A DNA stretch of 41,150 bases from Halobacillus aidingensis. Its GTDB lineage: Bacteria; Bacillota; Bacilli; Bacillales; Halobacillaceae. A model generated the notes under the pieces. That model saw only the letters and a list, made by a program, of their open reading frames with translations. It had not been told where the DNA came from and did no database searches. Positions 30,277 to 38,278 of the stretch are shown piece by piece. Location of the stretch: assembly GCF_900104185.1 (NCBI RefSeq), contig NZ_FNIZ01000030.1, forward strand, positions 1 through 41,150. Reading direction: 5' to 3'. Position numbers and translations under genes: made by a program. Numbering within the stretch: position 1 is the first letter of the stretch; every line of letters begins with the position of its first letter.

Positions 30277-30448
30277 TCCATACCCCTCCGATAATCGCAG
30301 AGGATCGCATACACTCACGATCCTCCCTCTTTATTATATAAAGGAAAACGGTGATGTCTATCGAATACATAGATAAGATCATAAGAAATCAAGCAAAGCA
30401 AAAACTTATTCTCGGGGAGTGTCGTCTAAACAGATGAGGTGGGAAAAA

Positions 30449-31015
30449 TTGATACACAACCAACGCTCACAATCTACATATGAACCCGAAGAACATGGTG
30501 AGGAACGGCTGGAAGAATGGATTCAAGAATACGGCCATGATTTAAAATGGCTCGCTTATTCGTATGTAAAAGATTATGCGATTGCCGAAGATATCACTCA
30601 AGAAACATTTATTAAAGCATACCAGAAATATACCAGTTTCAAAAAAGAATCCACCATAAAAACGTGGTTGTACAAAATTACCATTAACTTGTGTAAGGAT
30701 CATTTAAAAAGTTCTTACATGAAGAGGGTCGTCAAAAAAGGCACGGAACTATTCCGTTCCATCCCCTCAACAAAGGAGACGCCGGAAGAATTCGTGTTGC
30801 AGCAGGACGAGGATGAAACCCTGCTGGCACATGTCCTGAAGCTTGAAGATAAATACAGAGAAATCATCATTCTATATTACTTTGAAGAGTTCGACATCAA
30901 TGAATTGGCGAACGTGCTGAATACAAGTCCGAACACAGTAAAGACTCGCTTAAGACGCGCACGCCAACTACTGCAAGAAAGGTTAACATCGGAAGGGAGT
31001 TCCCAGAGTGAGTGA
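30449..31015 (+). CDS. ECF RNA polymerase sigma factor, probable TTG start
   Basis: 188 residues. Region 2 is LKWLAYSYVKDYAIAEDITQETFIKAYQKY with the -10 recognition helix, followed by S-T-I-K-T-W-L-Y-K-I-T-I-N-L-C-K-D-H. Region 4 is LEDKYREIIILYYFEEFDINELANVLNTSPNTVKTRLRRARQLL, a helix-turn-helix for the -35. The order and length fit ECF sigma factors of the SigM/SigV/SigX group. A GTG at 30419 abuts its only upstream G-run, whereas GAGGTGG lies 6 nt before a TTG at 30449, which I prefer. The next gene, an anti-sigma factor, overlaps by 8 nt, so the pair is coupled. Target promoters are unknown. Confidence 0.9.
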   Translation: MIHNQRSQSTYEPEEHGEERLEEWIQEYGHDLKWLAYSYVKDYAIAEDITQETFIKAYQKYTSFKKESTIKTWLYKITINLCKDHLKSSYMKRVVKKGTELFRSIPSTKETPEEFVLQQDEDETLLAHVLKLEDKYREIIILYYFEEFDINELANVLNTSPNTVKTRLRRARQLLQERLTSEGSSQSE

Positions 31016-31655
31016 TTTGATTGATCGTAAATTGAAAAAAATGGACCAGAAAGTGAAATATGATCAGGTCCCCTTTGACGAAAGACATATGAAAAAAATG
31101 GTCTTGAAATCTTCCCAAAAAAAGATACAAAAGCAACCACACACGGGCACGAAGACTTTCCTCATCCCAACGGCAGCCCTTCTCCTTTTTACAGGCTGGC
31201 AACTTTCACAAAACCAACAACCACCGGAAACAGCTGGTTTGTTGATGACCAAAGACACCGTTCCCGAGCTGAAAACAGCAGCTGTAGAGCCACCATCTAC
31301 TTTTGTAAAAGCAGATAATTCCAAAAAACATATGACGTCGATGATGGTCAGGGAAACGTACGTCATTCATGAGGATGAGCAGTTTTTCCAAACGGCAAAG
31401 AGAGTAACACCTAAGGAGCTCGGAGAAGTAATCGGAACCATCAACCACAAAAATCCCGGGGAGGAGTCTGACGCTTTAGAGAGCGTAACCGCTTTTCTCC
31501 CTGAAACGAAAATTTACAAAATCAAAGGAGAAGAAGACAAAAACCGAATCGCCATCCGCAGCTGGAGAAGCACAGGCATAGGATCTGTAACGGCCAGCAC
31601 ACAAGGCTACTTTGTATTTGAAAAAGTTCAGATGAACCACAAAGAAGACAGTTGA
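31008..31655 (+). CDS. Membrane anti-sigma factor (single-pass)
   Basis: 215 residues, GTG start with GGAAGGGAG upstream and 8-nt overlap with the sigma gene. Residues 1-43 are highly charged and cytoplasmic (DRKLKKMDQKVKYDQVPFDE..MKKMVLKSSQKK). A single membrane segment lies at about 46-64 (TFLIPTAALLLFTGWQLS). The remaining 150 residues are extracytoplasmic without a recognised domain. There is no ZAS zinc motif (H-x3-C-x2-C). Function is inferred from position and topology, as for RsiV/RsiX/YhdL-type partners. The extracellular part may sense the signal. A probable terminator follows at 31666. Confidence 0.8.
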   Translation: MSDLIDRKLKKMDQKVKYDQVPFDERHMKKMVLKSSQKKIQKQPHTGTKTFLIPTAALLLFTGWQLSQNQQPPETAGLLMTKDTVPELKTAAVEPPSTFVKADNSKKHMTSMMVRETYVIHEDEQFFQTAKRVTPKELGEVIGTINHKNPGEESDALESVTAFLPETKIYKIKGEEDKNRIAIRSWRSTGIGSVTASTQGYFVFEKVQMNHKEDS

Positions 31656-31665
31656 TCCCTTATAC

Positions 31666-31698
31666 GGAGGGCCACCGTTGCTGGCAGCTCTCCTTTAA
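31666..31698 (+). terminator. Probable terminator of the sigma/anti-sigma operon
   Basis: GGAGGGC (31666-31672) pairs with GCTCTCC (31687-31693), with an inner CC/GG pair, followed by TTTAAATT. Moderate strength. Confidence 0.5.
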
Positions 31699-31728
31699 AT
31701 TAAAACTCACAATTGCTGAAGAATATTA

Positions 31729-32361
31729 CTATCTATCACGCTCCAAATAATCTTTCAATCGATCAAGTGACCGATAGATATCCTCCTTGATTTTCGGATT
31801 ATAAAACACGGCCGCCGGATGATAGAGGGGAACAATGGTATATTCTTCCTCAGACTTTCTATATCCCCCTTCTTCTTCCTTCTGGACAGGGGTACGGATG
31901 GCTTCACCAACGACATCACTGATTTTCCCTTTGTCACCGGTCAACCGTTCATAAGCCACTCCTCCAAGGGCGATAATGATGTCAGGCTTCATTTGTTCAA
32001 TTTGATAATCGAGAAGTTTGGCATGAGCATAGATTTCTTTTTGGTTTGGTTTGCGGTTAGCTTTCCGTTTGCCCCCCATCCCCTTCTTGGTCGTCTTCAC
32101 CCATTTGTAGGGCCGGCTTCTTACTACACTCGTGATATAAACATCTTCTCTGGCCATACCGAGATAGTCGAGCTGTTTGTCCAGTTCATCGCCCGCCCTT
32201 CCAATAAAGGGCTCCCCTTTAATCGCTTCATTTTCACCAGGCGCTTCGCCGACAATCATGACCCTGCCACGATCATCCCCTTTGCCAAGAACGAAACCTT
32301 CTACATCATAAGGTTCCATCCTCTTTTTTGCTTCATTTACTAACCGTTCGGGCCACTCCAT
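31729..32361 (-). CDS. Uracil-DNA glycosylase-like protein (family 4-like) lacking Fe-S cysteines
   Basis: 210 residues, UDG superfamily. Motif 1 is MIVGEAPGENEAIKGEPFIGRAGDELDKQL and motif 2 is PLYHPAAVFYN, as in family 4 enzymes that remove uracil from DNA. Family 4 UDGs carry four Fe-S cysteines; here the usual K-C-R-P-P is V-R-S-R-P and the following cysteine position is A-H-A-K-L-L, and no Cys remains in the protein. A basic insert, KWVKTTKKGMGGKRKANRKP, lies between. It is therefore an Fe-S-free variant, and its activity is uncertain. GGTGGGGAGTGG sets the ATG at 32361; the longer frame to 32445 has no ribosome site. Confidence 0.85.
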   Translation of the reverse strand: MEWPERLVNEAKKRMEPYDVEGFVLGKGDDRGRVMIVGEAPGENEAIKGEPFIGRAGDELDKQLDYLGMAREDVYITSVVRSRPYKWVKTTKKGMGGKRKANRKPNQKEIYAHAKLLDYQIEQMKPDIIIALGGVAYERLTGDKGKISDVVGEAIRTPVQKEEEGGYRKSEEEYTIVPLYHPAAVFYNPKIKEDIYRSLDRLKDYLERDR

Positions 32362-32474
32362 CCACTCCCCACCTTTCGCTTCACATCTTCCTCTTCTATT
32401 TCGTTGGTCTAGAGTCGAAAAAATTCTAATCCAATGGACAAACAACTTCCTCTAATCCAGGGAGCCAATTCTTA

Positions 32475-33461
32475 TCATTTCATTTGAAACGCTAGATACG
32501 TAGTGACAAAATAGCTCACAATAATTAAGAAGGAAGGAATCAAGTAATTCCATGCACGAACATTCTTGCGTGTAATACTGTAGATGATTAATAGAATGAA
32601 CACGATGGACGTTATCCCTGTGATCATGTTTGCAGGAGACGATTGTTGTAAAAGATTCCCTTTAAAATAAATAAAATCTGTTATCGCAAGAATCATCAGG
32701 TTGAAGGCATTACTTCCGAGCAACGAGCTGATTCCGAGATTGAAGTTCCTGAGCTTGAGCGCTGTCCCTACACTGACAGCATCAGGTAATGACGTGCTGA
32801 TCGCCACTAAAAATGCACCGATAAAGGACGCACCGATCCCCGTTATGACGGATATCCGCTCAGCCGTAATGGTCAATACGCTACCAATAACCATAATTAG
32901 AAAAGCATATAGAACAAAGCGCCAAAGCACCTGTTTGTATGAATAATCCTTGTATCGTTCATTTTGTCGTTTCACTTTTCTACCCTGGTATTCTGTCCGG
33001 TCATTGATGAATTTTGAACCAACAAAGTAAAGAACCACAATGACAATCGACGTGTAACTAATGTGGAAAACATGGGTCGGTAAGGTCAAACTCAAACCAG
33101 CCATGACGATAAGTGTCATAAAGATCACAAGCCAGCCATATAACTTACTTTCCACCGTTGCATGCGTCAATATTTGATAGCGGCGATAGACAATGTCAAA
33201 AATCGCAAGACCCATGATGTTGAACAGGTTGCTTCCGATCAAGTTTCCAACAGCCAAGTCAGGGCTGTCAATGACAATCGCCGTAACACTTGAGGTTAAT
33301 TCAGGCAGCGAGATGGCTATACCAATGATCGCTCCCATGAAAGCGGAAGATGCTTTCGTTTTTTCTTTTACCGCATCCCCAAATATTGCAAGCCTTGAGG
33401 CTATGAAAAATGTTAAGATTCCTGATATAAAAAACAGAGCAAAAATCATCCAGTCGCTCAT
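32475..33461 (-). CDS. Ca2+/cation antiporter, CaCA family (YrbG-like)
   Basis: 328 residues, ten helices in two inverted halves. Alpha-1 repeat: GIAISLPELTSSVTAI and GNLIGSNLFNIMGLA, with the G-S-N-L-F-N motif. Alpha-2 repeat: GAFLVAISTSLPDAVSVG and GISSLLGSNAFNLMILA. The acidic residues in SLPE and SLPD are the ion-binding carboxylates. A cytoplasmic loop of about 30 charged residues (NDRTEYQGRKVKRQNERYK) separates the halves. Relatives exchange Ca2+ for Na+, H+ or K+. In a halophile, calcium or sodium homeostasis is plausible. AAGGAG precedes the ATG. Ion specificity cannot be read from the sequence. Confidence 0.92.
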   Translation of the reverse strand: MSDWMIFALFFISGILTFFIASRLAIFGDAVKEKTKASSAFMGAIIGIAISLPELTSSVTAIVIDSPDLAVGNLIGSNLFNIMGLAIFDIVYRRYQILTHATVESKLYGWLVIFMTLIVMAGLSLTLPTHVFHISYTSIVIVVLYFVGSKFINDRTEYQGRKVKRQNERYKDYSYKQVLWRFVLYAFLIMVIGSVLTITAERISVITGIGASFIGAFLVAISTSLPDAVSVGTALKLRNFNLGISSLLGSNAFNLMILAITDFIYFKGNLLQQSSPANMITGITSIVFILLIIYSITRKNVRAWNYLIPSFLIIVSYFVTTYLAFQMK

Positions 33462-33575
33462 AAAAAAACTCCTTCAAATCAACTTCAATATGGCATTTTT
33501 CAACCATTCCCTTCCCTCTGCCCCGGTAAACAGTAAATGAATGGAACGCGAGAAGTCTCCCCCCTTTCTCATACA

Positions 33576-33612
33576 GAAAGCTCAGTGCCTCCGCGGCGCT
33601 GAGCTTTCTTTT
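33576..33612. terminator. Hairpin downstream of the carotenoid desaturase gene
   Basis: AGAAAGCTCAG pairs with CTGAGCTTTCT around a GC-rich 13-nt loop. The T tail is better on the plus strand than on the minus strand, where the gene lies, so terminator strength for that gene is uncertain. Confidence 0.55.
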
Positions 33613-33613
33613 A

Positions 33614-35122
33614 CTAGTGAACGGGTTCTGTTTCTCTCTCTTTAATCAAGTCGGCAGTCAGCTGTCCCGACAATGTTACCATCGGTACACCTCCACCCGG
33701 GTGAGTAGAGCCACCGACAAAATAAAGACCGTCGTAAATTTGACTCTTGGATGGTATCTTAAATCCACCATTGGACTTGCGGTCAGCCGCTATCCCGTAA
33801 ATAGAGCCACCATTCGGGCCATATAAGGCCTCGAGATCTTCAGGAGTAAAACGATACTCAAACTCGATCGAATCACGCAACCCTTCCATGCCCATGCGCT
33901 CTAGCTTATCCAACACCGTTTCGCGGTAGGCATCCCAGTCGATCGGTTTACGCTTTTTGTTTTCGAGCGGCGGAACGTGCGTCAGTACAAAAAGATTGTC
34001 TTTCCCTTCAGGCGCTTGCGTTTCATCAGACCTTGCCGAAATTCCGATATAGATTGTCGGATCATCCGCAGGCTTCCCTTCCTCAAAAATCTGTTTGAAT
34101 TCTTTTTCCGGATCTTCGGAGAAAAGGAAGTTATGATGCTTTAAGTTCTCGAATTTACGATCCGTTCCAAGCAATAGCACAAGTCCTGATACGGTCGGGT
34201 CGAACTTTTTCTCGAGAGCTTTTGTTTCTTTCTTCACTTTGGATGTTTGTGGAGCCAGCTTCCGATATGCCGGGATGACCTCAAGGTTAGAGATGACAAC
34301 ATCCGCTTCGTGAATCGTTCCCTCAGCCGTTTCTACACCAATAACACGATCACCATCAACGACAAATCGCTGGACTGGAGTATTCAATTCCACATCGATA
34401 CGCAGCTCCTCCATAAGACGTCCCATACCTTCAGCAATTTTGTACATGCCGCCTTTAACATAATGGATGCCAAGCCCAAGCTGAACATAGACAAGCTGAT
34501 TCAAAATAGCCGGTGTAGCGTAAGGATTGGATCCTACATACATCACAAAATAATTGAACAACTGCTCCAAATATTTGTTATCAAAGTGCTTGTGCGTCGC
34601 TTTCGCTACCGTATTCATCGGATCCATCTGGAATAATTCACTTAATTTATGATGTTTCTTCAAATCTTTCAAGTCTTCGATACTATATTTATAAAAACTC
34701 TTCATACAGAGTTCATACATATCCTGACTGTAGGACAAGAAATCGGTCAGCTTTCGGTTCGGCCGTTCGGTAACCTTGGCCATCTCCTCAAGCATATTAG
34801 GTAGATCGCTCGTTACGTCGAGTTGTGTGCCATCTTCGAAAAATGTGCGCCACTGCGGTTCGACACGTTCTACAGTGATATAGTCCTCAAGACGGCGATG
34901 CACACTTTCAAAAAGCTGCTCAAGAACCCAAGGCATCGTCAATATGGATGGTCCAGTATCAAACGTGAATCCTTTCCCCTCTCTGCGGTTCAGCTTTCCA
35001 CCTATGTTGCTGTTTTTTTCAATGATTTTCACATCATAACCATCTGCTGACAGTCGAATCGCTGCTGACATACCACCTAAACCTGCTCCCACTACAACCG
35101 CTGTTTTCTTTTTCAAAACCAT
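33614..35122 (-). CDS. Carotenoid desaturase/oxidase (CrtN/CrtP-CrtI family)
   Basis: 502 residues. The FAD loop is AVVVGAGLGGMSAAIRLS and the dinucleotide continuation IIEKNSNIGGKLNRREGKGFTFDTGPSI, as in bacterial phytoene and diapophytoene desaturases. The C-terminal signature is GLYFVGGSTHPGGGVPMVTLSG. It acts at the membrane in C30 carotenoid synthesis of Bacillales. Whether it dehydrogenates (CrtN) or oxidises the chain end (CrtP/CrtNb/CrtNc) is not decidable here. GGAGG is only 3 nt from the ATG but 9 nt from a TTG two codons later (35116), so the TTG may be the true start. The ICMT-like gene lies 12 bp upstream and is probably in the same operon. Confidence 0.92.
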   Translation of the reverse strand: MVLKKKTAVVVGAGLGGMSAAIRLSADGYDVKIIEKNSNIGGKLNRREGKGFTFDTGPSILTMPWVLEQLFESVHRRLEDYITVERVEPQWRTFFEDGTQLDVTSDLPNMLEEMAKVTERPNRKLTDFLSYSQDMYELCMKSFYKYSIEDLKDLKKHHKLSELFQMDPMNTVAKATHKHFDNKYLEQLFNYFVMYVGSNPYATPAILNQLVYVQLGLGIHYVKGGMYKIAEGMGRLMEELRIDVELNTPVQRFVVDGDRVIGVETAEGTIHEADVVISNLEVIPAYRKLAPQTSKVKKETKALEKKFDPTVSGLVLLLGTDRKFENLKHHNFLFSEDPEKEFKQIFEEGKPADDPTIYIGISARSDETQAPEGKDNLFVLTHVPPLENKKRKPIDWDAYRETVLDKLERMGMEGLRDSIEFEYRFTPEDLEALYGPNGGSIYGIAADRKSNGGFKIPSKSQIYDGLYFVGGSTHPGGGVPMVTLSGQLTADLIKERETEPVH

Positions 35123-35134
35123 CCACCTCCAAAA

Positions 35135-35692
35135 TTAATAGACAAAAGGAATCAGCCGGTACCTCGAACGGCACCATTTCCTATACCTTTCCCCATGCTG
35201 CTCCACGAGCATCGCTTCTTCGAGCTTAATTCTATGTAGTAATGCGATCGTCATGAAAATTCCACATAGGAGTGCCGCATACAGGTTGCCGAGTCCTGAA
35301 CAAAACCCAATAATAATGAATAAAAGCCCTGTATAAAGAGGGTGTCTGAGCAGACGATAAGGACCACTACTTACGAGGCGGTCGCCTTCTTGAACTGAGA
35401 CATTGCGCGTAAACTGATCTTTCAGATGGAGAATCCCCCAATATCTCAGACCTACTCCAATCGCGTACACCACCAATCCTATCCACCAGACTCCTCGATA
35501 ATAAATAATCCCAATGTCCCATTCCTGCATTAAGAGAGAAAATACGAGCGTCACGACCACGGCCGCGAGGATCAGCAGAAAAGAGCGGCGTTCATAAGAA
35601 CCACTTTCACCCGACCGATCATTTCTGAAGATAAAAAACTCTGCCAGCCAAAAGACCGTCACTACTAAAAACAATCCATCAAACAGGGTCAT
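35135..35692 (-). CDS. Isoprenylcysteine carboxyl methyltransferase-family membrane methyltransferase
   Basis: 185 residues with about five helices. The C-terminal half has the ICMT/PEMT signature: VSSGPYRLLRHPLYTGLLFI (about 107-126), with R-H-P-x-Y-x-G, and later IKLEEAMLVEQHGERYRKWCRSRYRLIPF, with the E-E-x-x-L...Y pattern that binds S-adenosylmethionine. ICMT enzymes methylate carboxyl groups of isoprenoid-bearing substrates. Here the next gene, 12 bp away, is a carotenoid desaturase; Halobacillus and Planococcus make methyl-ester carotenoic acids, so carotenoid carboxyl methylation is an attractive role (inference). The ribosome site is weak (GAGAGGATGGG). Confidence 0.85.
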   Translation of the reverse strand: MTLFDGLFLVVTVFWLAEFFIFRNDRSGESGSYERRSFLLILAAVVVTLVFSLLMQEWDIGIIYYRGVWWIGLVVYAIGVGLRYWGILHLKDQFTRNVSVQEGDRLVSSGPYRLLRHPLYTGLLFIIIGFCSGLGNLYAALLCGIFMTIALLHRIKLEEAMLVEQHGERYRKWCRSRYRLIPFVY

Positions 35693-35854
35693 GGAGCACC
35701 CATCCTCTCTGGATACTATCTTCCATTGTTCCCTTTCTAGCTTGCAGGTAAACCGCAGCTACCCACTCAATTCCAAACATTCCATCCTCTCCCTCGCATA
35801 ATTGTCCCGTATCCATTACAATAGCAACAATAATCAAGAAAGGGGTTAAAGGAG
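35693..35854. other. Divergent intergenic region
   Basis: Promoters of the ICMT-like gene (minus) and the small membrane protein (plus). TACAAT near 35816 is a possible -10 on plus. Nothing else seen. Confidence 0.3.
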
Positions 35855-36013
35855 TTGGGCATATTTTATAGTGTTTTTATCATTTCCGCTGTCATCGCCA
35901 CTTTCTTCGTGGTCTTTAAAAAAATTACGAAGGGTACATACTGGACCATGGCGATTGTAGGCGTCTTATACATAACCATTCTATTATTCAGTTTTTTCTA
36001 TGATTCCCCTTAA
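35855..36013 (+). CDS. Small membrane protein, 52 aa, TTG start
   Basis: TTG at 35855 opens LGIFYSVFIISAVIATFFVV (read with initiator Met) followed by FKKITKGTYWTMAIVGVLYI and ending SFFYDSP. It has two membrane helices linked by a basic turn. AAGGGG lies 9 nt before the TTG; a GGAG abutting the TTG is too close to serve. The composition and phase of hydrophobic residues look like a real protein. Its stop overlaps that of the convergent small gene (36010) by 2-3 nt. I do not recognise a family. It is too short, and has too unusual a start, for automatic calling. Confidence 0.6.
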   Translation: MGIFYSVFIISAVIATFFVVFKKITKGTYWTMAIVGVLYITILLFSFFYDSP

Positions 36014-36231
36014 AGGTTCTTGTTTTGTTTATTGATGGCTTCACGGATATGATAGAGTTCCGCGTACATGGCCGTCGCATAAACACTGATGATACTCAAG
36101 AACATAGAAAGGACAAAAACAGAACCATCAAGACCGAATCCGAGAACAGAAGAAAAACCGATGATGGCACCGATAATAATACCGATTCCTGTAAGAAAGA
36201 TTATTTTTTGTAACGTCACTGAATAAAACAT
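36010..36231 (-). CDS. Small membrane protein, 73 aa
   Basis: MFYSVTLQKIIFLTGIGIII and onwards: two membrane helices (about 8-30 and 36-56), then an amphipathic charged tail (AELYHIREAINKQNKNL). GAGGTGATACG before the ATG is a good ribosome site. It converges on and overlaps the stop of the 52-aa membrane protein gene. The family is not recognised. With its neighbour it forms a tail-to-tail pair of tiny membrane proteins. No function is offered. Confidence 0.75.
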   Translation of the reverse strand: MFYSVTLQKIIFLTGIGIIIGAIIGFSSVLGFGLDGSVFVLSMFLSIISVYATAMYAELYHIREAINKQNKNL

Positions 36232-36450
36232 CGTATCACCTCTTCCAAGTTATCTATCTGTTACTATACCCATCAGAGGCTTTGGATACACGTCACCCTC
36301 TCTCATTCTTCCTTACTTATATTCTGCTTTCTCAAACGAAACCCTTTGTGTCCAATCAACAAATCTAGTGGCATTCTATAAAAAAGTCCAGCTGCTTGAA
36401 TCACACAGCCAGACACATCTGAATTTCATTTCCCTCCTCCTTCACAAACG

Positions 36451-36590
36451 CTCCCTATTGTTGGATACTCAGTTTCGAGACTTTTGTTGAGTGGATGGGG
36501 GCTGCTGGGAATGACTCGCTTTCCGCAGGAGTCTCGCCATCCCCCTCCGCCCCCTTGCCATATAAGTATCTCGAAACCACTTCCAGGAAA
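36451..36590. repeat. Dispersed palindromic repeat, copy C (partial)
   Basis: Left end ACTCAGTTTCGAG (36467-36479) followed by ACTTTTGTTGAGTGGATGGG, nearly the same as copy A. The right end is degenerate (ATCTCGAAACC near 36568-36578) and lacks the CAATCCTGCC tail. Confidence 0.65.
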
Positions 36591-36689
36591 GGGAAGCTTT
36601 TACTCCTAAGGAAAGTGAAGCAACATGGATTCTCCAACCGCATTTTGAATGTATAAATCCTGTTATAGAACGCTTTATTACTATAGAAT

Positions 36690-36936
36690 CAGGATTTGTG
36701 AAAGACACGCATACCAGGCAAAGGGGTCGTTTCTCACCTTTATTGTATGGGGTGGTTGGGAAGCTGCGAGACTCCCGTGGGAGAAAGGAGATCGGCGAGA
36801 TCCCGCAGGGCGTAGCCCGAGGAAGCTCGCCACTCCCCCACAGGAAAGCGAGTTGCTTCCCATCCACCCCTGACTCCCATTTTGGCAAACGAACCCCAAA
36901 AACATCTCGAAACTGAGTCTTACACAATCCTGCCAT
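36690..36936. repeat. Dispersed palindromic repeat, copy D
   Basis: The right end CTCGAAACTGAGTC (36906-36919) followed by TTACACAATCCTGCCA matches copies A and B. The left end AGGATTTGTGAAAGAC (36691-36706) is the near-complement of the right tail, so this copy shows long terminal inverted repeats. The interior GGAAAGCGAGTTGCTTCCCA is shared with copy A. Confidence 0.7.
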
Positions 36937-36998
36937 TTAGTTTAATAACTTATATAAGGAAATGGATGATTGGGAGACTTCATTTTAAATAAAATAAA

Positions 36999-37028
36999 AA
37001 AAGTGCAACCAAAAAGGTTGCACTTTTG
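36999..37028 (-). terminator. Terminator of the symporter gene
   Basis: AAAAGTGCAACC pairs with GGTTGCACTTTT around five A. On the minus strand the stem is followed by a T-rich tract. Confidence 0.9.
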
Positions 37029-37039
37029 TTTATTATGCT

Positions 37040-38278
37040 TTATGCTTCCATACGTTTGGCATCCTCATCAATGCCGTGTTTTCGTTCAGATTCAGCGACT
37101 ACGACGGCACATGCTGCGTCACCCGTGATGTTCAAGGATGTACGTAACATATCAAGCAGTCGGTCGATACCGATGATTAGCGCGATCCCTTCGACTGGCA
37201 GAGATACTTGGTTAAGAACCATCGCAAGCATGATCAGCCCTACACCAGGAACTCCCGCGGTACCGATACTCGCAAGAACCGCCGTCAGAACGACCATTAC
37301 AAGTTGCGCAAAAGAAAGATCAGAACCGTAAACTTGAGCGATGAAGATCGTCGCTACCCCTTGCATGATGGCTGTACCATCCATGTTGATGGTTGCACCC
37401 AATGGCTGGACGAAACTACTGACAGGCTTCGGCACATTCAAATTTTCCTGAGCTGTTTTCATGGAAATCGGTAGCGTTGAACTACTGCTTGACGTACTGA
37501 AACCGACCGTCATCGCAGGGAAGAACCCTTTGACGAACTTGATTGGATTCATCTTTCCAAGGAAAGCGACCGCAGAACCGTACGTGACGATCCCATGGAT
37601 AATCAATCCTAAGATGACGACAATCATGTACATAGCCATTCCTTTCATGCCGTCGATTCCCATCGTTCCTATTGCAGAAGCAAGGAGACCGAAGGCACCA
37701 TAAGGAGCAAAGCGCATGATTAGATTTACAAGGAACATCATGATTTCATTTCCTTGTTCGACAAGCTTGTAAATACCTTCCGTCTTCTTACCAAGCATCG
37801 CTAGTGCGAAACCGATAAAGATAGCGAAGGCAATAATTTGAAGCATGTTCCCTTCTGTCATTGCCTGAATCGGGTTTGTTGGGATGATGTTCGTAAATGT
37901 TTCAACGACACCAGGTGCTTCTTGAGCTTCATACTCTGCACCTGCAGGGTTGATATCAACATTTCCCGGTTGGAAAAGGTAGGCTAGAGAAATCGCGATA
38001 CTAATTGCAATCGTCGTTGTAACAAGGAAGAATGCAATGGTCTTCCCACCGATCCTACCTAATTTCTTAGGGTCGCCAAGAGAAGCGGTACCTAGGGTGA
38101 TAGAAAAGAATACGATCGGTACAACTAGCATTTTAATAAGATTTAAGAATACCGTACCTAAAGGACCGAAAACATAAGCATCTAACGTACTGAACAGATC
38201 CGGTGCAGCTAAATGCAGACCCAAGCCTACAATCGCACCAAGAATCAAACCTATAAAAATCTTGGTTGTTAGTTTCAT
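37040..38278 (-). CDS. gltP: Dicarboxylate/amino acid:cation symporter (DAACS, GltP/GltT-like)
   Basis: 412 residues of the glutamate/aspartate/C4-dicarboxylate symporter family. Signatures are the serine-rich hairpin FSTSSSSSTLPISM (HP1), PLGATINMDGTAI (helix 7, N-M-D-G-T), IGTAGVPGVGLIML (HP2), and GIDRLLDMLRTSLNITGD (helix 8). The R-T-x-x-N-x-x-G-D end carries the substrate-binding Asp/Arg/Asn; Arg before S-L-N points to glutamate/aspartate rather than neutral substrates. The coupling ion (Na+ or H+) is not decidable. AGGAGG lies 7 nt before the ATG. A cre-like site (38301-38314) in the leader suggests CcpA repression. Solitary gene with a long 5' leader. Confidence 0.93.
   Translation of the reverse strand: MKLTTKIFIGLILGAIVGLGLHLAAPDLFSTLDAYVFGPLGTVFLNLIKMLVVPIVFFSITLGTASLGDPKKLGRIGGKTIAFFLVTTTIAISIAISLAYLFQPGNVDINPAGAEYEAQEAPGVVETFTNIIPTNPIQAMTEGNMLQIIAFAIFIGFALAMLGKKTEGIYKLVEQGNEIMMFLVNLIMRFAPYGAFGLLASAIGTMGIDGMKGMAMYMIVVILGLIIHGIVTYGSAVAFLGKMNPIKFVKGFFPAMTVGFSTSSSSSTLPISMKTAQENLNVPKPVSSFVQPLGATINMDGTAIMQGVATIFIAQVYGSDLSFAQLVMVVLTAVLASIGTAGVPGVGLIMLAMVLNQVSLPVEGIALIIGIDRLLDMLRTSLNITGDAACAVVVAESERKHGIDEDAKRMEA

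Larger units (their letters stand above)
36232..37039. other. Long intergenic region with two dispersed repeats
   Basis: 800 bp with repeat copies C and D and a bidirectional-type hairpin at 36999-37026. Overlapping frames on both strands (36455-36936) derive from the repeats and lack ribosome sites; not genes in my reading. Confidence 0.65.

Noticed and set aside
31008-31655. Zinc-binding anti-sigma (ZAS) domain
   Set aside because: The H-x3-C-x2-C motif is absent; only a charged cytoplasmic segment and one membrane helix are seen.
36455-36936. Several ORFs of 62-155 codons
   Set aside because: All derive from repeat copies C and D in different frames; protein-like strings recur only because the DNA repeat recurs.
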